A stretch of 38,028 nucleotides of DNA. Source: Bermanella sp. Lineage in GTDB: Bacteria; Pseudomonadota; Gammaproteobacteria; Pseudomonadales; Oceanobacteraceae. Of the stretch, positions 1 to 9,676 are shown piece after piece (position 1 is the first letter of the stretch; each line of letters starts with the position of its first letter). Below the pieces are notes generated by a model, which saw nothing but the letters and a program-made list of their open reading frames with translations, was not told the origin of the DNA and did not search any database. The translations under genes and the position numbers were made by a program. The DNA is taken from contig NYTP01000126.1 of assembly GCA_002683575.1 (NCBI GenBank), positions 1-38,028 on the forward strand, in the 5' to 3' direction.

Positions 1-53
1 GCCAACGGCAAAAGATACGAGCACAGCGGTTTGCCATGCTCAAACAGGTAAGA
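1..53. other. Window edge, unassigned
   Basis: These 53 bases lie downstream of the ybiT stop codon. One plus-strand frame is open from base 1 to a TAA at 49-51 (17 codons) and could be the tail of an upstream gene. That is too short to recognise. I see no clear terminator hairpin for ybiT here. Confidence 0.3.
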
Positions 54-1658
54 TTAAGCGACCTTGCTATTGGCCGCTTTATTGGCCAAAAGCTCATCGT
101 ATGTGCCTTGGAAGTCCAATAGCTGATTATCTTTAATTTCAATTACGCGAGTGGCAAGAGACGACACAAACTCACGGTCATGACTGACAAAGATCAAGGT
201 GCCATCAAACTCTTTCAAGGCATTGTTCAGCGCCTGAATGGATTCCATATCCAAGTGGTTCGTGGGCTCATCCATAATCAAGACGTTTAAATCCATCATC
301 ATTAATTTGCCGAACAACAAGCGATTCTTCTCACCACCCGAGCAAACACGCGCTTTTTTATTGAAATCGTCCGCGGTGAACAGAAGTCGGCCCAACATGG
401 CGCGCACTTTTAAGTCATCGTGCTTTGGCGTACGCCATTGGCTCATCCACTCAAATAACGTGAGGTCTGAGTTGAAGTCTTCAGAGCTATCCTGCGGACA
501 ATAGCCAATTGTGGCATTTTCAGACCATTTCACGACACCATGTTCAGGCGTAATTTCGTTCATCAAACAACGCAAGAACGTGGTTTTACCTGCACCGTTT
601 TCACCAATAACGGCCAATTTAGAGCCCGCTTCTAGCAAAATGTCGCCGCCTTTAAATAGGGTTTCACCATCAAAACCGTGGGATAACTGTTCAAGCTCTA
701 ACACTTGACGGTGCAACTTCTTATCTTGGCGCAAGCTAATCGATGGGGTTTGGCGAGAGGTTTGCTTCACCTCGTCTAGGGTAATCTTGTCCATCTTTTT
801 AGCGCGTGACTGCGCCTGCTTAGACTTAGACGCATTAGCTGAAAAACGATTTACGAAGGCTTGCAGTTCGTCAATTTCAGCGCTCTTTTTGGCGTTTTCA
901 CCCAACAGCTGTTCGCGAATTAAGGTAGAAGCTTCGATGAAGTATTCGTAATTCCCTGGGTAAATACGAAGCTCGCCGTAATCAATATCGGCCATGTGAG
1001 TACACACTGAATTCAAAAAGTGACGATCGTGCGAGATGATAATCATGGTGCTTTTACGCTTGTTTAGCACATCGGCCAACCAATTGATGGTATCAATATC
1101 CAGGTTGTTAGTAGGTTCGTCCAGCAACAAGATTTCAGGGTTAGCAAACAAGGATTGCGCTAATAGCACACGTAGCTTCCAACCCGGAGCCAACTGCTTC
1201 ATTAGGCCGTAATGGAACTCTTCCTCGATACCAGCTTCTAGCAGTATCTCACCTGCGCGACTTTCTGCACTGTAGCCGTCCATTTCTGCGTATCGGGCTT
1301 CTAAATCACCCACGCGCATGCCATCTTCTTCTGTCATATCTGGTTTGGCATAAATGGCATCACGGGCCTGTTTTATCTTCCACAGCTCAACATCCCCCAT
1401 GATCACCGCATCAACCACTGAGAATTCTTCAAATGCATACTGATCCTGACTCAATGTACCTACCTTGTACCCAGGGGTAATGGATAAATTACCTGAGGTC
1501 GGTGTCAGCTCACCGCTTAAAATTTTCATGAAGGTGGATTTACCACAACCATTCGCGCCGATTAGGCCATAGCGATTGCCGTGACCAAACTGTGCAGAGA
1601 TGTTTTCAAACAAAGGCTCAGCGCCAAATTGCATGGTGATGTTTGCGGTAGTAATCAA
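54..1658 (-). CDS. ybiT: ABC-F family ATPase YbiT
   Basis: This is a soluble ABC-F protein of 534 aa with two ATP-binding cassettes and no membrane segments. ABC-F proteins act on the ribosome as translation factors; the exact role of YbiT is poorly defined. Cassette 1 has Walker [10 protein letters not shown] (about residues 34-42), Walker [12 protein letters not shown] and ISHDRHF, with the usual LSGGQ replaced by LAPGW as in E. coli YbiT. Cassette 2 has [25 protein letters not shown] and VSHDREF. A charged linker around residues 240-300 separates them. The N-terminus ([24 protein letters not shown]) matches E. coli YbiT closely as I remember it. The start is a TTG with AGGA seven bases upstream; no in-frame ATG gives a YbiT-like N-terminus. 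The gene stands alone. Confidence 0.93.
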   Translation of the reverse strand: MITTANITMQFGAEPLFENISAQFGHGNRYGLIGANGCGKSTFMKILSGELTPTSGNLSITPGYKVGTLSQDQYAFEEFSVVDAVIMGDVELWKIKQARDAIYAKPDMTEEDGMRVGDLEARYAEMDGYSAESRAGEILLEAGIEEEFHYGLMKQLAPGWKLRVLLAQSLFANPEILLLDEPTNNLDIDTINWLADVLNKRKSTMIIISHDRHFLNSVCTHMADIDYGELRIYPGNYEYFIEASTLIREQLLGENAKKSAEIDELQAFVNRFSANASKSKQAQSRAKKMDKITLDEVKQTSRQTPSISLRQDKKLHRQVLELEQLSHGFDGETLFKGGDILLEAGSKLAVIGENGAGKTTFLRCLMNEITPEHGVVKWSENATIGYCPQDSSEDFNSDLTLFEWMSQWRTPKHDDLKVRAMLGRLLFTADDFNKKARVCSGGEKNRLLFGKLMMMDLNVLIMDEPTNHLDMESIQALNNALKEFDGTLIFVSHDREFVSSLATRVIEIKDNQLLDFQGTYDELLANKAANSKVA

Positions 1659-1918
1659 GAAGGTATCCTGGGGCGGGCGCTAGCAGGTAACGTGTGCCAA
1701 TTAAAGAGTCATAATTGGGCCGCACTATATAGATGAAGGCGAGTTTTGTCGAGGGCATTGTACGGTTATTAAACAACCCGTATTTCTCATAAAACATACA
1801 ATTGACAACTCTAAGTATCAAAAATTATCCATTTGATCTAATTATGATCCTATATGTCATCTTTTTATATTTAAGGTACATTAGATTACTTGGGCACACT
1901 CTGAATAAGGATATGATT
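1659..1918. promoter_or_regulatory. Divergent ybiT / PEBP intergenic region with a candidate promoter
   Basis: This is an AT-rich 260-bp gap between two divergent genes. On the plus strand a perfect TTGACA at 1802-1807 is followed after 17 bp by a weak TTATCC at 1825-1830. This could drive the downstream PEBP gene with a leader of roughly 80 nt. A second -10-like TATGAT lies at 1843-1848 without a good -35. I see no convincing promoter for ybiT. The minus-strand ORF 1618-1821 in the track is out of frame with ybiT and I do not accept it as a gene. Confidence 0.35.
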
Positions 1919-2461
1919 ATGAAACTCAAACCCACTGTCGCGCTGTTAAGCGCCATTTTTGCAACTGGCTCTGTGACTACAGCAGCCATGACACTCACCA
2001 GTGACGATATTCAGGAAGGCTCGCGTATGAGTCATACCTTTAGCTTTAATGGCTTTGGTTGTGATGGCGCTAACACATCACCGCAACTGAGCTGGAAAGA
2101 CGCGCCCAAAGGCACAAAAAGCTTTGCCATTACGGCCTATGACCCAGATGCCCCCACTGAAAGCGGCTTTTGGCATTGGCAAGTCATCAACATTCCAGCC
2201 AATGTCACCGATATTCCTAAAGGGCATTCCGGTAAGTTCAAAAAAGCAAAAGAACTAACCAATGATTACGGCGCAACCGGTTTCGGTGGTGCATGTCCAC
2301 CTAAAGGTCATGGCATGCATCGTTATCAATTTACGGTTTGGGCATTGCCTAGTGAAACCCTTGGTGTGCCAGATAACGCATCAAAAGCGGTGGTGGGCTT
2401 CATGCTCAATGCCAACGCGTTAGATAAAGCCCGTTTGACGTCCACCTATGTGAATGAATAA
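1919..2461 (+). CDS. Exported YbhB/YbcL-type PEBP family protein (Raf kinase inhibitor-like)
   Basis: This is a phosphatidylethanolamine-binding-protein fold of about 180 aa. Family hallmarks are visible: the AYDPDAP segment, the FWHWQVINIP strand and the PPKGHGMHRYQF motif that lines the anion-binding pocket. The start was moved from 1802 to the ATG at 1919. The sequence from there (MKLKPTVALLSAIF...) reads as a signal peptide, and AAGG lies about 8 nt upstream. A periplasmic location therefore resembles YbcL more than cytosolic YbhB. Bacterial PEBPs have no firmly established substrate, so I assign none. An AraC-type regulator gene follows after 36 nt in the same direction and could be co-transcribed. 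Confidence 0.88.
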   Translation: MKLKPTVALLSAIFATGSVTTAAMTLTSDDIQEGSRMSHTFSFNGFGCDGANTSPQLSWKDAPKGTKSFAITAYDPDAPTESGFWHWQVINIPANVTDIPKGHSGKFKKAKELTNDYGATGFGGACPPKGHGMHRYQFTVWALPSETLGVPDNASKAVVGFMLNANALDKARLTSTYVNE

Positions 2462-2497
2462 ATCCAACCTAAACACAATAAAAAGGTAATGAGTTAA

Positions 2498-3271
2498 ATG
2501 ACCCAACCCATTGTGCAAGTGGCCACGTTTCATAGCATTAAGCAGCAACCACTGCACAATGTGCTGGTGTACGCCCCCACTATCGTGTGGATTCAGAATG
2601 GCTCAAAACAATTAATGTGGCGCGAAGATGCTCTGCAATTTGACCCTGCCCATTGGTTAATCATTCCGGGGAATCAGTATTTATCGTTTGTGAACACACC
2701 TGAGCAAAATCGGTTTTACTCGAAAGCCATTACCTTCATTGAGCCGCCACCCGCACACTGGCTAGAGCAAGACACGTCAACGCACCTAGCTGAGCCTAAA
2801 ATCAAACCCAACCACGCCATGAAATATTGCTTTGATTTACTGTTCGAAATGACACAAAAGCCGTTAGCGGTGGAAACACAACGGCATTTACTCTATGGAT
2901 TTTATGCGGAATTAAAGCACGCAGGAGTGCTCTCGTTATTGTTTCCCTCCCATTCGGCCAGCCTAAGGGAGAAGTTATCTGTGTATTTATCGGTTAATCC
3001 CGGCGAGCCACATGTGATTGAAACCGTGGCGGCGCACTTTTCCATGAGCCGCGCTACGCTTATTCGCAAGCTCGCCTTAGAGAACACCCGCTTCCGGCAG
3101 GTATTAGCCGAGGTGAGAATGGGCTTTGCCCTGAGTTTATTACAAGAATCTAACGACCTGATGGACATTGCACTGGCCTGTGGCTATCAGTCTCAATCCC
3201 GTTTTAGTGCCCGCTTTAAGCAGCAATTTGGGTTAACCCCAAACCAATACTTACACACACTCAATGATTAA
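2498..3271 (+). CDS. AraC family transcriptional regulator
   Basis: This is a 257-aa DNA-binding regulator. The C-terminal ~100 residues form the paired AraC helix-turn-helix. The first helix pair includes HFSMSRATLIRKL, and the second has the family signature DIALACGYQSQSRFSARFKQQFGLTPNQY. The N-terminal ~150 residues look like a cupin-type sensing domain, but I cannot name a ligand. It lies 36 nt after the PEBP gene, so it may regulate that gene or share its transcript; this is inference from position. Its stop overlaps the convergent transglutaminase-like gene by 4 bp. AAGG lies upstream at a rather long spacing. Confidence 0.9.
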   Translation: MTQPIVQVATFHSIKQQPLHNVLVYAPTIVWIQNGSKQLMWREDALQFDPAHWLIIPGNQYLSFVNTPEQNRFYSKAITFIEPPPAHWLEQDTSTHLAEPKIKPNHAMKYCFDLLFEMTQKPLAVETQRHLLYGFYAELKHAGVLSLLFPSHSASLREKLSVYLSVNPGEPHVIETVAAHFSMSRATLIRKLALENTRFRQVLAEVRMGFALSLLQESNDLMDIALACGYQSQSRFSARFKQQFGLTPNQYLHTLND

Positions 3272-3846
3272 CGATCCCACAATAGTACATCGGGCAAATG
3301 ATTAGCCACGTCTAAATAGGTGTGATGTGTGGTGAGCACATCAATCACAACGGGCAAAGGCTCGGCCCAAATTTCAGGTAAGTCTGCCTCTTGTGGGCTC
3401 AAAATTGGAAACGCTAATTGCTCCATTGGGGGTACAAATTGTGCGTTGACCCCTTGCTTGTTGCCTCGCGCATCCACTCGATACCAGCCATGCTGTTGTA
3501 AATAGATGGCATTTAAACCGTGCAAACAAAATGGCGGTTCATCGGTAATGGTTAAACGCTGATAACACAAACCAGCAGGAATGCCATTGGCCCGCAGCAA
3601 AGCCGCCAATAAATGACTTTTTGCATAGCAATAACCCGTACCATGCAGCAATACATCCGATGCTTTGCACGTCACTGGGTTTTGCTGGTAATCCCAAGCG
3701 TGCTTGATTTCATCACGCACAAATTCAAAGCAGCGTTTTGCAATGGCCTCGTCACTTGTTAAGCCTTCGGCCAATTGCTGAGCTTGGTTTATTATGGTCT
3801 CGTGCTGCCAATCAATGTAATCGCTCACCGCTAAAAACTGTTTCAC
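3268..3846 (-). CDS. Transglutaminase-like (cysteine protease fold) protein
   Basis: This is a 192-aa cytoplasmic protein with no signal peptide. It carries a transglutaminase-like core. Candidate catalytic residues are Cys73 in GTGYCYAKSHLLAALLRANGIP, His109 in CLHGLNAIY and Asp125 in WYRVDARGN, which have the order and spacing of the family. The Cys motif with a following helix leading to GIPA is typical of bacterial members often annotated as transglutaminase family proteins. The substrate is unknown and many such proteins act as proteases or amidases rather than cross-linkers. It lies downstream of ytoQ on the same strand, but a terminator-like hairpin separates them. Its end overlaps the convergent AraC gene by 4 bp. 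Confidence 0.85.
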   Translation of the reverse strand: MKQFLAVSDYIDWQHETIINQAQQLAEGLTSDEAIAKRCFEFVRDEIKHAWDYQQNPVTCKASDVLLHGTGYCYAKSHLLAALLRANGIPAGLCYQRLTITDEPPFCLHGLNAIYLQQHGWYRVDARGNKQGVNAQFVPPMEQLAFPILSPQEADLPEIWAEPLPVVIDVLTTHHTYLDVANHLPDVLLWDR

Positions 3847-3871
3847 ATTAATCCCTTAACTGTTCAATTCA

Positions 3872-3905
3872 TTCAAAAACAACAACGCCAGTCTATGACT
3901 GGCGC
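3872..3905 (-). terminator. Intrinsic terminator after ytoQ
   Basis: On the minus strand a perfect 8-bp stem CGCCAGTC/GACTGGCG with a 3-nt loop is followed by a T-rich run (TTGTTGTTTTTG). It begins 26 nt past the ytoQ stop and probably ends the murA-his-ytoQ transcript before the transglutaminase-like gene. Confidence 0.8.
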
Positions 3906-3930
3906 TATTGACTCGCAATCTGTTAGCCGC

Positions 3931-4377
3931 TTATTTCGCCGCAATCACATATTGTAAGATTTCAACAATTTGCTCAGGGGATTGAGCCCAAGCCATGGCT
4001 GCACCATCCACTTCTTTAAGCGGGTGAATAATACTTTCATCATGCAATGTAATATAAGGCTTACCAAGTGCAGCACACATGCCTGCATCAAATGCTGCAT
4101 TCCACTGTTTGTATTTATCACCAAAACGAACAACTGCCATGTCGCAGTTTTCAATCATATTTTTTGTGCGAATACTGTTTACTTTTGATGATTGATGATC
4201 TCGCCAAAAATTACTCTCTGGCACGCCCAATACATCACCGGCGGCATCACTGGCTTCGTGATTGGTCACAGCCGATACAAATTCAACCGGCAAATTCAAT
4301 GCACTTGCACCTTGTTCAATTTGTTGGCGCCAATCGGTATGAATCTCACCTGATAAATAAACTGTCCACGTTTTCAT
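3931..4377 (-). CDS. ytoQ: YtoQ family protein
   Basis: This is a 148-aa protein that I recognise as YtoQ-like from MKTWTVYLSGEIHTDWR at the N-terminus, the SNFWRDHQSSKVNSIRT segment and DMAVVRFGDKYKQWNAAFDAG. The fold resembles nucleoside 2-deoxyribosyltransferase/TIR-like Rossmann proteins, with WNAAFDAG in the place where those enzymes have a catalytic acid. The biochemical function of the family is not established. The start is supported by AGGAGA seven bases upstream. The gene starts 18 nt after hisC and so very likely shares its transcript; a terminator follows. The link to histidine biosynthesis is positional only. Confidence 0.85.
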   Translation of the reverse strand: MKTWTVYLSGEIHTDWRQQIEQGASALNLPVEFVSAVTNHEASDAAGDVLGVPESNFWRDHQSSKVNSIRTKNMIENCDMAVVRFGDKYKQWNAAFDAGMCAALGKPYITLHDESIIHPLKEVDGAAMAWAQSPEQIVEILQYVIAAK

Positions 4378-4395
4378 AGATTCGTCTCCTAATGA

Positions 4396-5484
4396 TTATT
4401 GCACAGAGCCTGACTGTGCGATTTCATTTAATGCTGTTACCAAACGTTCATTTTGATCAGTCGTGCCCACTGTGATACGTAAGCAGTTTTTTAATAACGG
4501 ATGACCACCATCCAAGCATTTAATTAAAATGCCTTTTTCTTTTAAGTCTTCAAACCAATTGCGGGCCATACCATCAGGGGTGCGCACTAGTACAAAGTTC
4601 GCCTCACTTGGAAACACTTCCAAGCCCGCAATGGCAGAAAGATCATTCATTAATACCACGCGATCAACACGTAGCTGTTCGGTTTGCATCACCAACATAT
4701 CAAAGTGCTCTAACGCAAATAACGCACTGGCTTGGGTTAATGAGTTAATATTGTAGGGCATGCGAATTTTCTCAAGCTCACTTAACCATTCTTTAGAGCC
4801 TATTAATAAGCCCAGACGCAAACCTGCCAAGCCTACCTTTGATAAAGTACGCATGACCAAAACATGATCATACTTTTCAAGCAGAGCCAGATGATCCGCA
4901 TCGGTAAATGCCGTATAAGCTTCGTCTAGAATTACCAAACCTTGAGAAGCTTCAATGATGTTTTTAATGGCTGCTTCATCCCAGAGGTTACCGGTTGGGT
5001 TATTGGGCTGAGCTAAAAAAATCAACTGAGGGTCATGCTCTTCAATGGCCGCTAGCATGGCCGGCTCATCAAGTTCGAAATCTGCCGTTAGCGGCACCCC
5101 GACATAATTTAAGCCGCAAAAAGTAGCGATCATTTTATACATCACAAAACCCGGCTCTGGCGCTAAAATCGTCGCACCTGGTTTTGCTACCGCCATGGCC
5201 AGCATTTGAATGATTTCGTCACTGCCGTTACCCAACAAAATATCGTATTGTTCATTCACACCCATTTCTTCACGCAGGGCATCTTTTACCATTTCACCAC
5301 TGGCATCTGGGTAGCGATTAATCGGCACGTCTTTTAATAAATCCGCCCACGCTTCACGGGCAACCGCTGGCCAGATGTATGGGTTTTCCATGGCATCTAA
5401 TTTAATCATACCGGCAGCACTTGGTACGGGGTACGCACTTAAGTCTAATATTTCTTGGCGTATCAATTTTTTAACACGAGACAT
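4396..5484 (-). CDS. hisC: Histidinol-phosphate aminotransferase
   Basis: This PLP-dependent fold-type I aminotransferase (362 aa) converts imidazole acetol-phosphate plus glutamate to histidinol-phosphate in histidine biosynthesis. Visible motifs are LGNGSDEII in the phosphate-binding region (about 84-92), NNPTGN (about 161-166), ILDEAYTAF (Asp/Tyr contacts to PLP, about 185-193) and RTLSKVGLAGLRLG with the Schiff-base Lys216. Length is normal. A good AGAGAAG ribosome site precedes the ATG. It follows hisD in the usual order, but 217 bp separate them, filled by a large palindrome and a hairpin ending 18 nt before the start. That gap implies hisC-ytoQ expression may be uncoupled from hisGD. 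Confidence 0.96.
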   Translation of the reverse strand: MSRVKKLIRQEILDLSAYPVPSAAGMIKLDAMENPYIWPAVAREAWADLLKDVPINRYPDASGEMVKDALREEMGVNEQYDILLGNGSDEIIQMLAMAVAKPGATILAPEPGFVMYKMIATFCGLNYVGVPLTADFELDEPAMLAAIEEHDPQLIFLAQPNNPTGNLWDEAAIKNIIEASQGLVILDEAYTAFTDADHLALLEKYDHVLVMRTLSKVGLAGLRLGLLIGSKEWLSELEKIRMPYNINSLTQASALFALEHFDMLVMQTEQLRVDRVVLMNDLSAIAGLEVFPSEANFVLVRTPDGMARNWFEDLKEKGILIKCLDGGHPLLKNCLRITVGTTDQNERLVTALNEIAQSGSVQ

Positions 5485-5500
5485 GTGATCTTCTCTTAAA

Positions 5501-5533
5501 CAAAAACCCTAAGGTTAAAAACGTTAGGGTTTT
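5501..5533 (-). terminator. Attenuator-like hairpin just upstream of hisC
   Basis: On the minus strand a perfect 10-bp stem (AAAACCCTAA/TTAGGGTTTT) with an 11-nt loop is followed directly by T-rich sequence and then the hisC ribosome site. It has the form of an intrinsic terminator, rich in A-T pairs at the base. No promoter can fit between it and hisC, so hisC transcripts must read through it. I see no run of His codons of the classical his leader type. Confidence 0.6.
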
Positions 5534-5580
5534 ATTATTTTAAATTTAATTGTCTATGGGCTACTAATAACGGCTAGCGC

Positions 5581-5701
5581 TAAAAGCCCAGTAACGATGA
5601 CCTAGCAAGGCATAAATTTTTGAAGAAGCGCAGTGTACAAGTAGTACATGAGCATTCTGATAAAATTTATAACACCGCTAGGGCGAGTTAATGAGCTTTT
5701 A
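5581..5701. repeat. ~120-bp imperfect palindrome between hisD and hisC
   Basis: Two 57-nt arms are inverted about a 5-nt centre at 5639-5643 with no gaps. The left arm starts AAAAGCCCAGTAAC and the right arm, read in reverse complement, starts AAAAGCTCATTAAC. Both then share CCTAGC, ATAAATTTT, GAA and a terminal TGTAC. The right end abuts the hisD stop codon. The form suits a dispersed intergenic repeat (MITE/REP-like) or a large folded RNA element. A 17-codon frame on the minus strand inside it (MLMYYLYTALLQKFMPC) is probably not a gene. Confidence 0.8.
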
Positions 5702-7006
5702 TTAATCTTTTATGCGGTATTCGGCTGAACGGGCGTGTGCCGTTAACGACTCACCACGGGCCAATACCGAAGCCACTTTACCCATTTCGCTCGCGCCATC
5801 TGCACTGCACATAATTAATGAGCTGCGCTTCTGGAAATCATACACACCTAGCGGGCTAGAAAAACGAGCCGTACCGGATGTGGGTAATACGTGGTTAGGC
5901 CCTGCACAATAATCACCTAACGCCTCCGCTGTATAACGGCCCATAAAGATGGCACCGGCATGACGAATTTCTTTTGCCATGCTCACAGGGTCTTCAACCG
6001 ATAATTCTAAATGCTCAGGGGCTATACGATTGGCAAGAGCAATGGCTTCCTGTTCATTTTGCACTTTAACTAACGCGCCACGACCTTTAAGGGATGCATG
6101 AATAATGGCTTCACGCTCCATGGTCGGCAGTAGCTTTTGGATACTGGCTTCAACTTGTTTTAAGTATTCGCCATCCCAAGAAATCAAAATAGATTGAGCG
6201 TCTTCATCGTGTTCGGCTTGGCTAAATAAATCCATAGCGATCCAGTCTGGATCCGTTTTACCATCGCACACCACTAAAATCTCTGACGGGCCTGCAATCA
6301 TGTCGATGCCCACTTCGCCAAATACAAAGCGCTTTGCCGTGGCCACATAAATGTTACCTGGGCCAACAATTTTATCGACCTTAGGCACACTCTCAGTGCC
6401 GTAAGCTAATGCGGCAACCGCTTGCGCGCCACCAATGGTAAAGCAGCGCGTAACCCCGGCAGCCGCCGCCGCGGCTAGAACCAACTGGTTCACTTCACCA
6501 TCTGGGGTAGGTACGACCATGATGATTTCTTTTACGCCGGCAACATGGGCAGGGATCGCATTCATTAAGACACTGGAAGGATAAGCGGCTTTACCGCCTG
6601 GTACATAAATGCCCACACGGTCCATCGCTGTGACCTGTTGGCCCAGAACCGTACCGTCCGCTTCTTCATACTGCCAAGATTCACTGCGCTGTTTATCATG
6701 ATAACGACGCACACGCTCCGCCGCTTCAAGTAATGCAGTACGTTGTGCTTGTGGAAGATTATCCAGCGCTTCTTGTAATTGAGCTTGACCAATTTCTAAC
6801 TGGGCCATGGTGTTAACGTCTAAGCGATCAAAACGATTACTAAACTCGATGACCGCTTCATCACCACGGGTTTTAATTTGATGGAGAATATCGAGCACAG
6901 TTTGTTGCACTTGATGATCCGATACCGATTCCCACGATAACAAATCATCCATTGCCTGGGTGAAGTCTGCTTGTTGGCTATCTAACGTTCGCATTTGTAA
7001 CGACAT
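5702..7006 (-). CDS. hisD: Histidinol dehydrogenase
   Basis: This zinc-dependent enzyme (434 aa) oxidises L-histidinol to L-histidine in two NAD-dependent steps, the last steps of the pathway. Visible family motifs are [54 protein letters not shown], the metal-site region [11 protein letters not shown], the catalytic Glu-His pair in IAPEHLEL, and [22 protein letters not shown]. Length is standard. AGAGGTC precedes the ATG. hisG lies 55 nt upstream on the same strand. The stop codon touches the end of the large palindrome, as if the element had inserted exactly behind the gene. Confidence 0.97.
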   Translation of the reverse strand: MSLQMRTLDSQQADFTQAMDDLLSWESVSDHQVQQTVLDILHQIKTRGDEAVIEFSNRFDRLDVNTMAQLEIGQAQLQEALDNLPQAQRTALLEAAERVRRYHDKQRSESWQYEEADGTVLGQQVTAMDRVGIYVPGGKAAYPSSVLMNAIPAHVAGVKEIIMVVPTPDGEVNQLVLAAAAAAGVTRCFTIGGAQAVAALAYGTESVPKVDKIVGPGNIYVATAKRFVFGEVGIDMIAGPSEILVVCDGKTDPDWIAMDLFSQAEHDEDAQSILISWDGEYLKQVEASIQKLLPTMEREAIIHASLKGRGALVKVQNEQEAIALANRIAPEHLELSVEDPVSMAKEIRHAGAIFMGRYTAEALGDYCAGPNHVLPTSGTARFSSPLGVYDFQKRSSLIMCSADGASEMGKVASVLARGESLTAHARSAEYRIKD

Positions 7007-7061
7007 ACTGACCTCTTACACTTTTTCTCACTGCACTAAATACTAAAGGCGACATCTAGGA

Positions 7062-7703
7062 TTAACGACGACGCTCTACTGCTTGGGCTAACTTATCAAT
7101 GATCGGTTGAATCTGGCGGTGCTTCATTTTCATGGCCGCTTTACCCACTACCAAACGAGAACTGATCGGTGCGATTAAATCACGTTCTTCAAGACCGTTG
7201 GCTTTTAGGGTATTACCGGTATCGACGATATCAACGATTAAATCCGCCAGCCCCATGATCGGTGCTAATTCCATACCGCCATAAAGCTTAATGATGTCTG
7301 CTTGCTTACCTTGCTCGGCAAAATAACGCTTGGTCACACCAACAAACTTGGACGCGACTTTAATACGACCTTCCGGCATGACAGCACCTTTCAATGCAGC
7401 AGTCATTAAACGGCAAGTGGCGATATTTAAATCCAATGGTTCATACAAGCCTGTGCTGTCGGCTTCCATTAATACATCTTTACCGGCAACACCAATATCG
7501 GCGGCACCGTATTGAACATATGTGGGTACGTCGGTGGCACGAATCACAACCAATTTAATATGATCGTGGTTAGTATCAAAAATCAGTTTACGGCTTTTCT
7601 TAATGTCTTCGGCTGGCACGATGCCCGCTTCTGCAAAAAGCGGTAACGTGTCATCTAAAATTCGACCCTTGGATAACGCAATGGTCAATGGCTGCTGGCT
7701 CAT
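7062..7703 (-). CDS. hisG: ATP phosphoribosyltransferase, short form
   Basis: This catalyses the first committed step of histidine biosynthesis, joining ATP and PRPP. At 213 aa it is the short HisG type, which lacks the C-terminal regulatory domain and in known cases needs HisZ for activity and feedback control; hisZ is not in this window. Visible motifs are [22 protein letters not shown] at the N-terminus, [20 protein letters not shown], and the PRPP-binding region [25 protein letters not shown] lies six bases before the ATG. It sits 22 nt before murA in gene order, as in Pseudomonas-type murA-hisG-hisD-hisC clusters. Confidence 0.95.
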   Translation of the reverse strand: MSQQPLTIALSKGRILDDTLPLFAEAGIVPAEDIKKSRKLIFDTNHDHIKLVVIRATDVPTYVQYGAADIGVAGKDVLMEADSTGLYEPLDLNIATCRLMTAALKGAVMPEGRIKVASKFVGVTKRYFAEQGKQADIIKLYGGMELAPIMGLADLIVDIVDTGNTLKANGLEERDLIAPISSRLVVGKAAMKMKHRQIQPIIDKLAQAVERRR

Positions 7704-7725
7704 GTTAAATCCTTGGTGCTTGTGC

Positions 7726-9009
<1,284 letters not shown>

Positions 9010-9012
9010 TTA

Positions 9013-9255
9013 TTAAGATTGTTGTTGAGCCCACTGGGCTTGCGTATAAGTTTTGATAGTGACCGCGTGAACGCTGCCATCTGTAATTTTTTCGTTAAGG
9101 GCCGCATACACATATTGCTGACGCTTAACGGGATTTAACCCTTCAAATTCATCCGTTACGACGGTGATCTCATATTTATAACCATCTCCATCTACGGATA
9201 CCTGGCAATGCGCTAGCTTTTCTTCAAGCAAGGTTTGTAGGTCTTCTGGGCTCAT
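9013..9255 (-). CDS. ibaG: BolA family protein IbaG (YrbA)
   Basis: This is a small 80-aa BolA-fold protein. The KH-like core runs from SPEDLQTLLEEKLAHCQVSVDGDGYKYEITVV to DGSVHAVTIKTYTQAQW; the C-terminal VHAVTIKT carries the conserved histidine that helps bind a [2Fe-2S] cluster with a monothiol glutaredoxin. The Cys in AHCQVSV is also typical of the YrbA subgroup. The position between mlaB and murA is the conserved yrbA place. A GGAG site lies upstream of the ATG. It appears to be the first gene of the murA-his transcript. Confidence 0.92.
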   Translation of the reverse strand: MSPEDLQTLLEEKLAHCQVSVDGDGYKYEITVVTDEFEGLNPVKRQQYVYAALNEKITDGSVHAVTIKTYTQAQWAQQQS

Positions 9256-9307
9256 AAGGGCTCTCCGCTGGGACTGGGAATTGACAACATGAAAAATAAA
9301 GGCGGGA

Positions 9308-9340
9308 ATTATAGCGGAAAGGCATACTAATAGCGAAGTG
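9308..9340 (-). promoter_or_regulatory. Candidate promoter for ibaG-murA-his genes
   Basis: On the minus strand a perfect TATAAT (9313-9308) lies about 53 nt before the ibaG start, in a 112-bp gap after mlaB. The -35 is poor: TTCGCT at 18 bp is the best match. The gap suggests that ibaG-murA has its own promoter in addition to possible readthrough from mla. Confidence 0.5.
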
Positions 9341-9367
9341 TAAAATACCCGCTAGCGCACACTCTAC

Positions 9368-9676
9368 CTATCTCGACAGCTCGATAACGGCTTGTAAATG
9401 GGCACTGGCAATCATGTCATGCAATTGCTGTGGCGGCGATTTGAACGATATATTCAAATCTTTTGCTTGCGATGCTCTCTTCCAGCTCAGCAATAAAGCC
9501 AGCGCCGCACTACTACAGGCTTTCACAGAACTAAGGTCAAAAACAATGAATTGTTGGCTAGCTTGGATCGCCTGTAACCCCTCTTGCTCAACACTAACAA
9601 CGGTCTCAAAAGTGAGATCGCCGATGACACCGAACACCCCATCTTTGTGTTGCTCGACTTGCTGCTCAGGCATCAT
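9368..9676 (-). CDS. mlaB: MlaB, STAS-domain subunit of the Mla ABC transporter
   Basis: This is a 102-aa cytoplasmic STAS protein. In the Mla system MlaB binds the MlaF ATPase and stabilises the MlaFEDB inner-membrane complex. The STAS core is visible: FDLSSVKACSSAALALLLSWKRAS, where the Ser-Ser after the loop matches the position important in MlaB proteins, and IEL near the end. The sequence is divergent, so the call rests strongly on position as the last gene of mlaFEDCB. The start overlaps the mlaC stop by 4 bp (ATGA), showing translational coupling. Confidence 0.88.
   Translation of the reverse strand: MMPEQQVEQHKDGVFGVIGDLTFETVVSVEQEGLQAIQASQQFIVFDLSSVKACSSAALALLLSWKRASQAKDLNISFKSPPQQLHDMIASAHLQAVIELSR

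Noticed and set aside
1618-1821. 67-aa minus-strand ORF upstream of ybiT
   Set aside because: It is out of frame with ybiT, overlaps its 5' end, has no recognisable domain or ribosome site, and the family start of ybiT is explained by the TTG at 1658.
3945-4379. Overlapping ORFs opposite or within ytoQ
   Set aside because: They are shadow frames of ytoQ, which has family motifs and a good ribosome site.
5585-5660. 17-codon frame (MLMYYLYTALLQKFMPC) on the minus strand in the palindrome
   Set aside because: It is created by the repeat, has no ribosome site, and has no His codons that would make it a his leader peptide.
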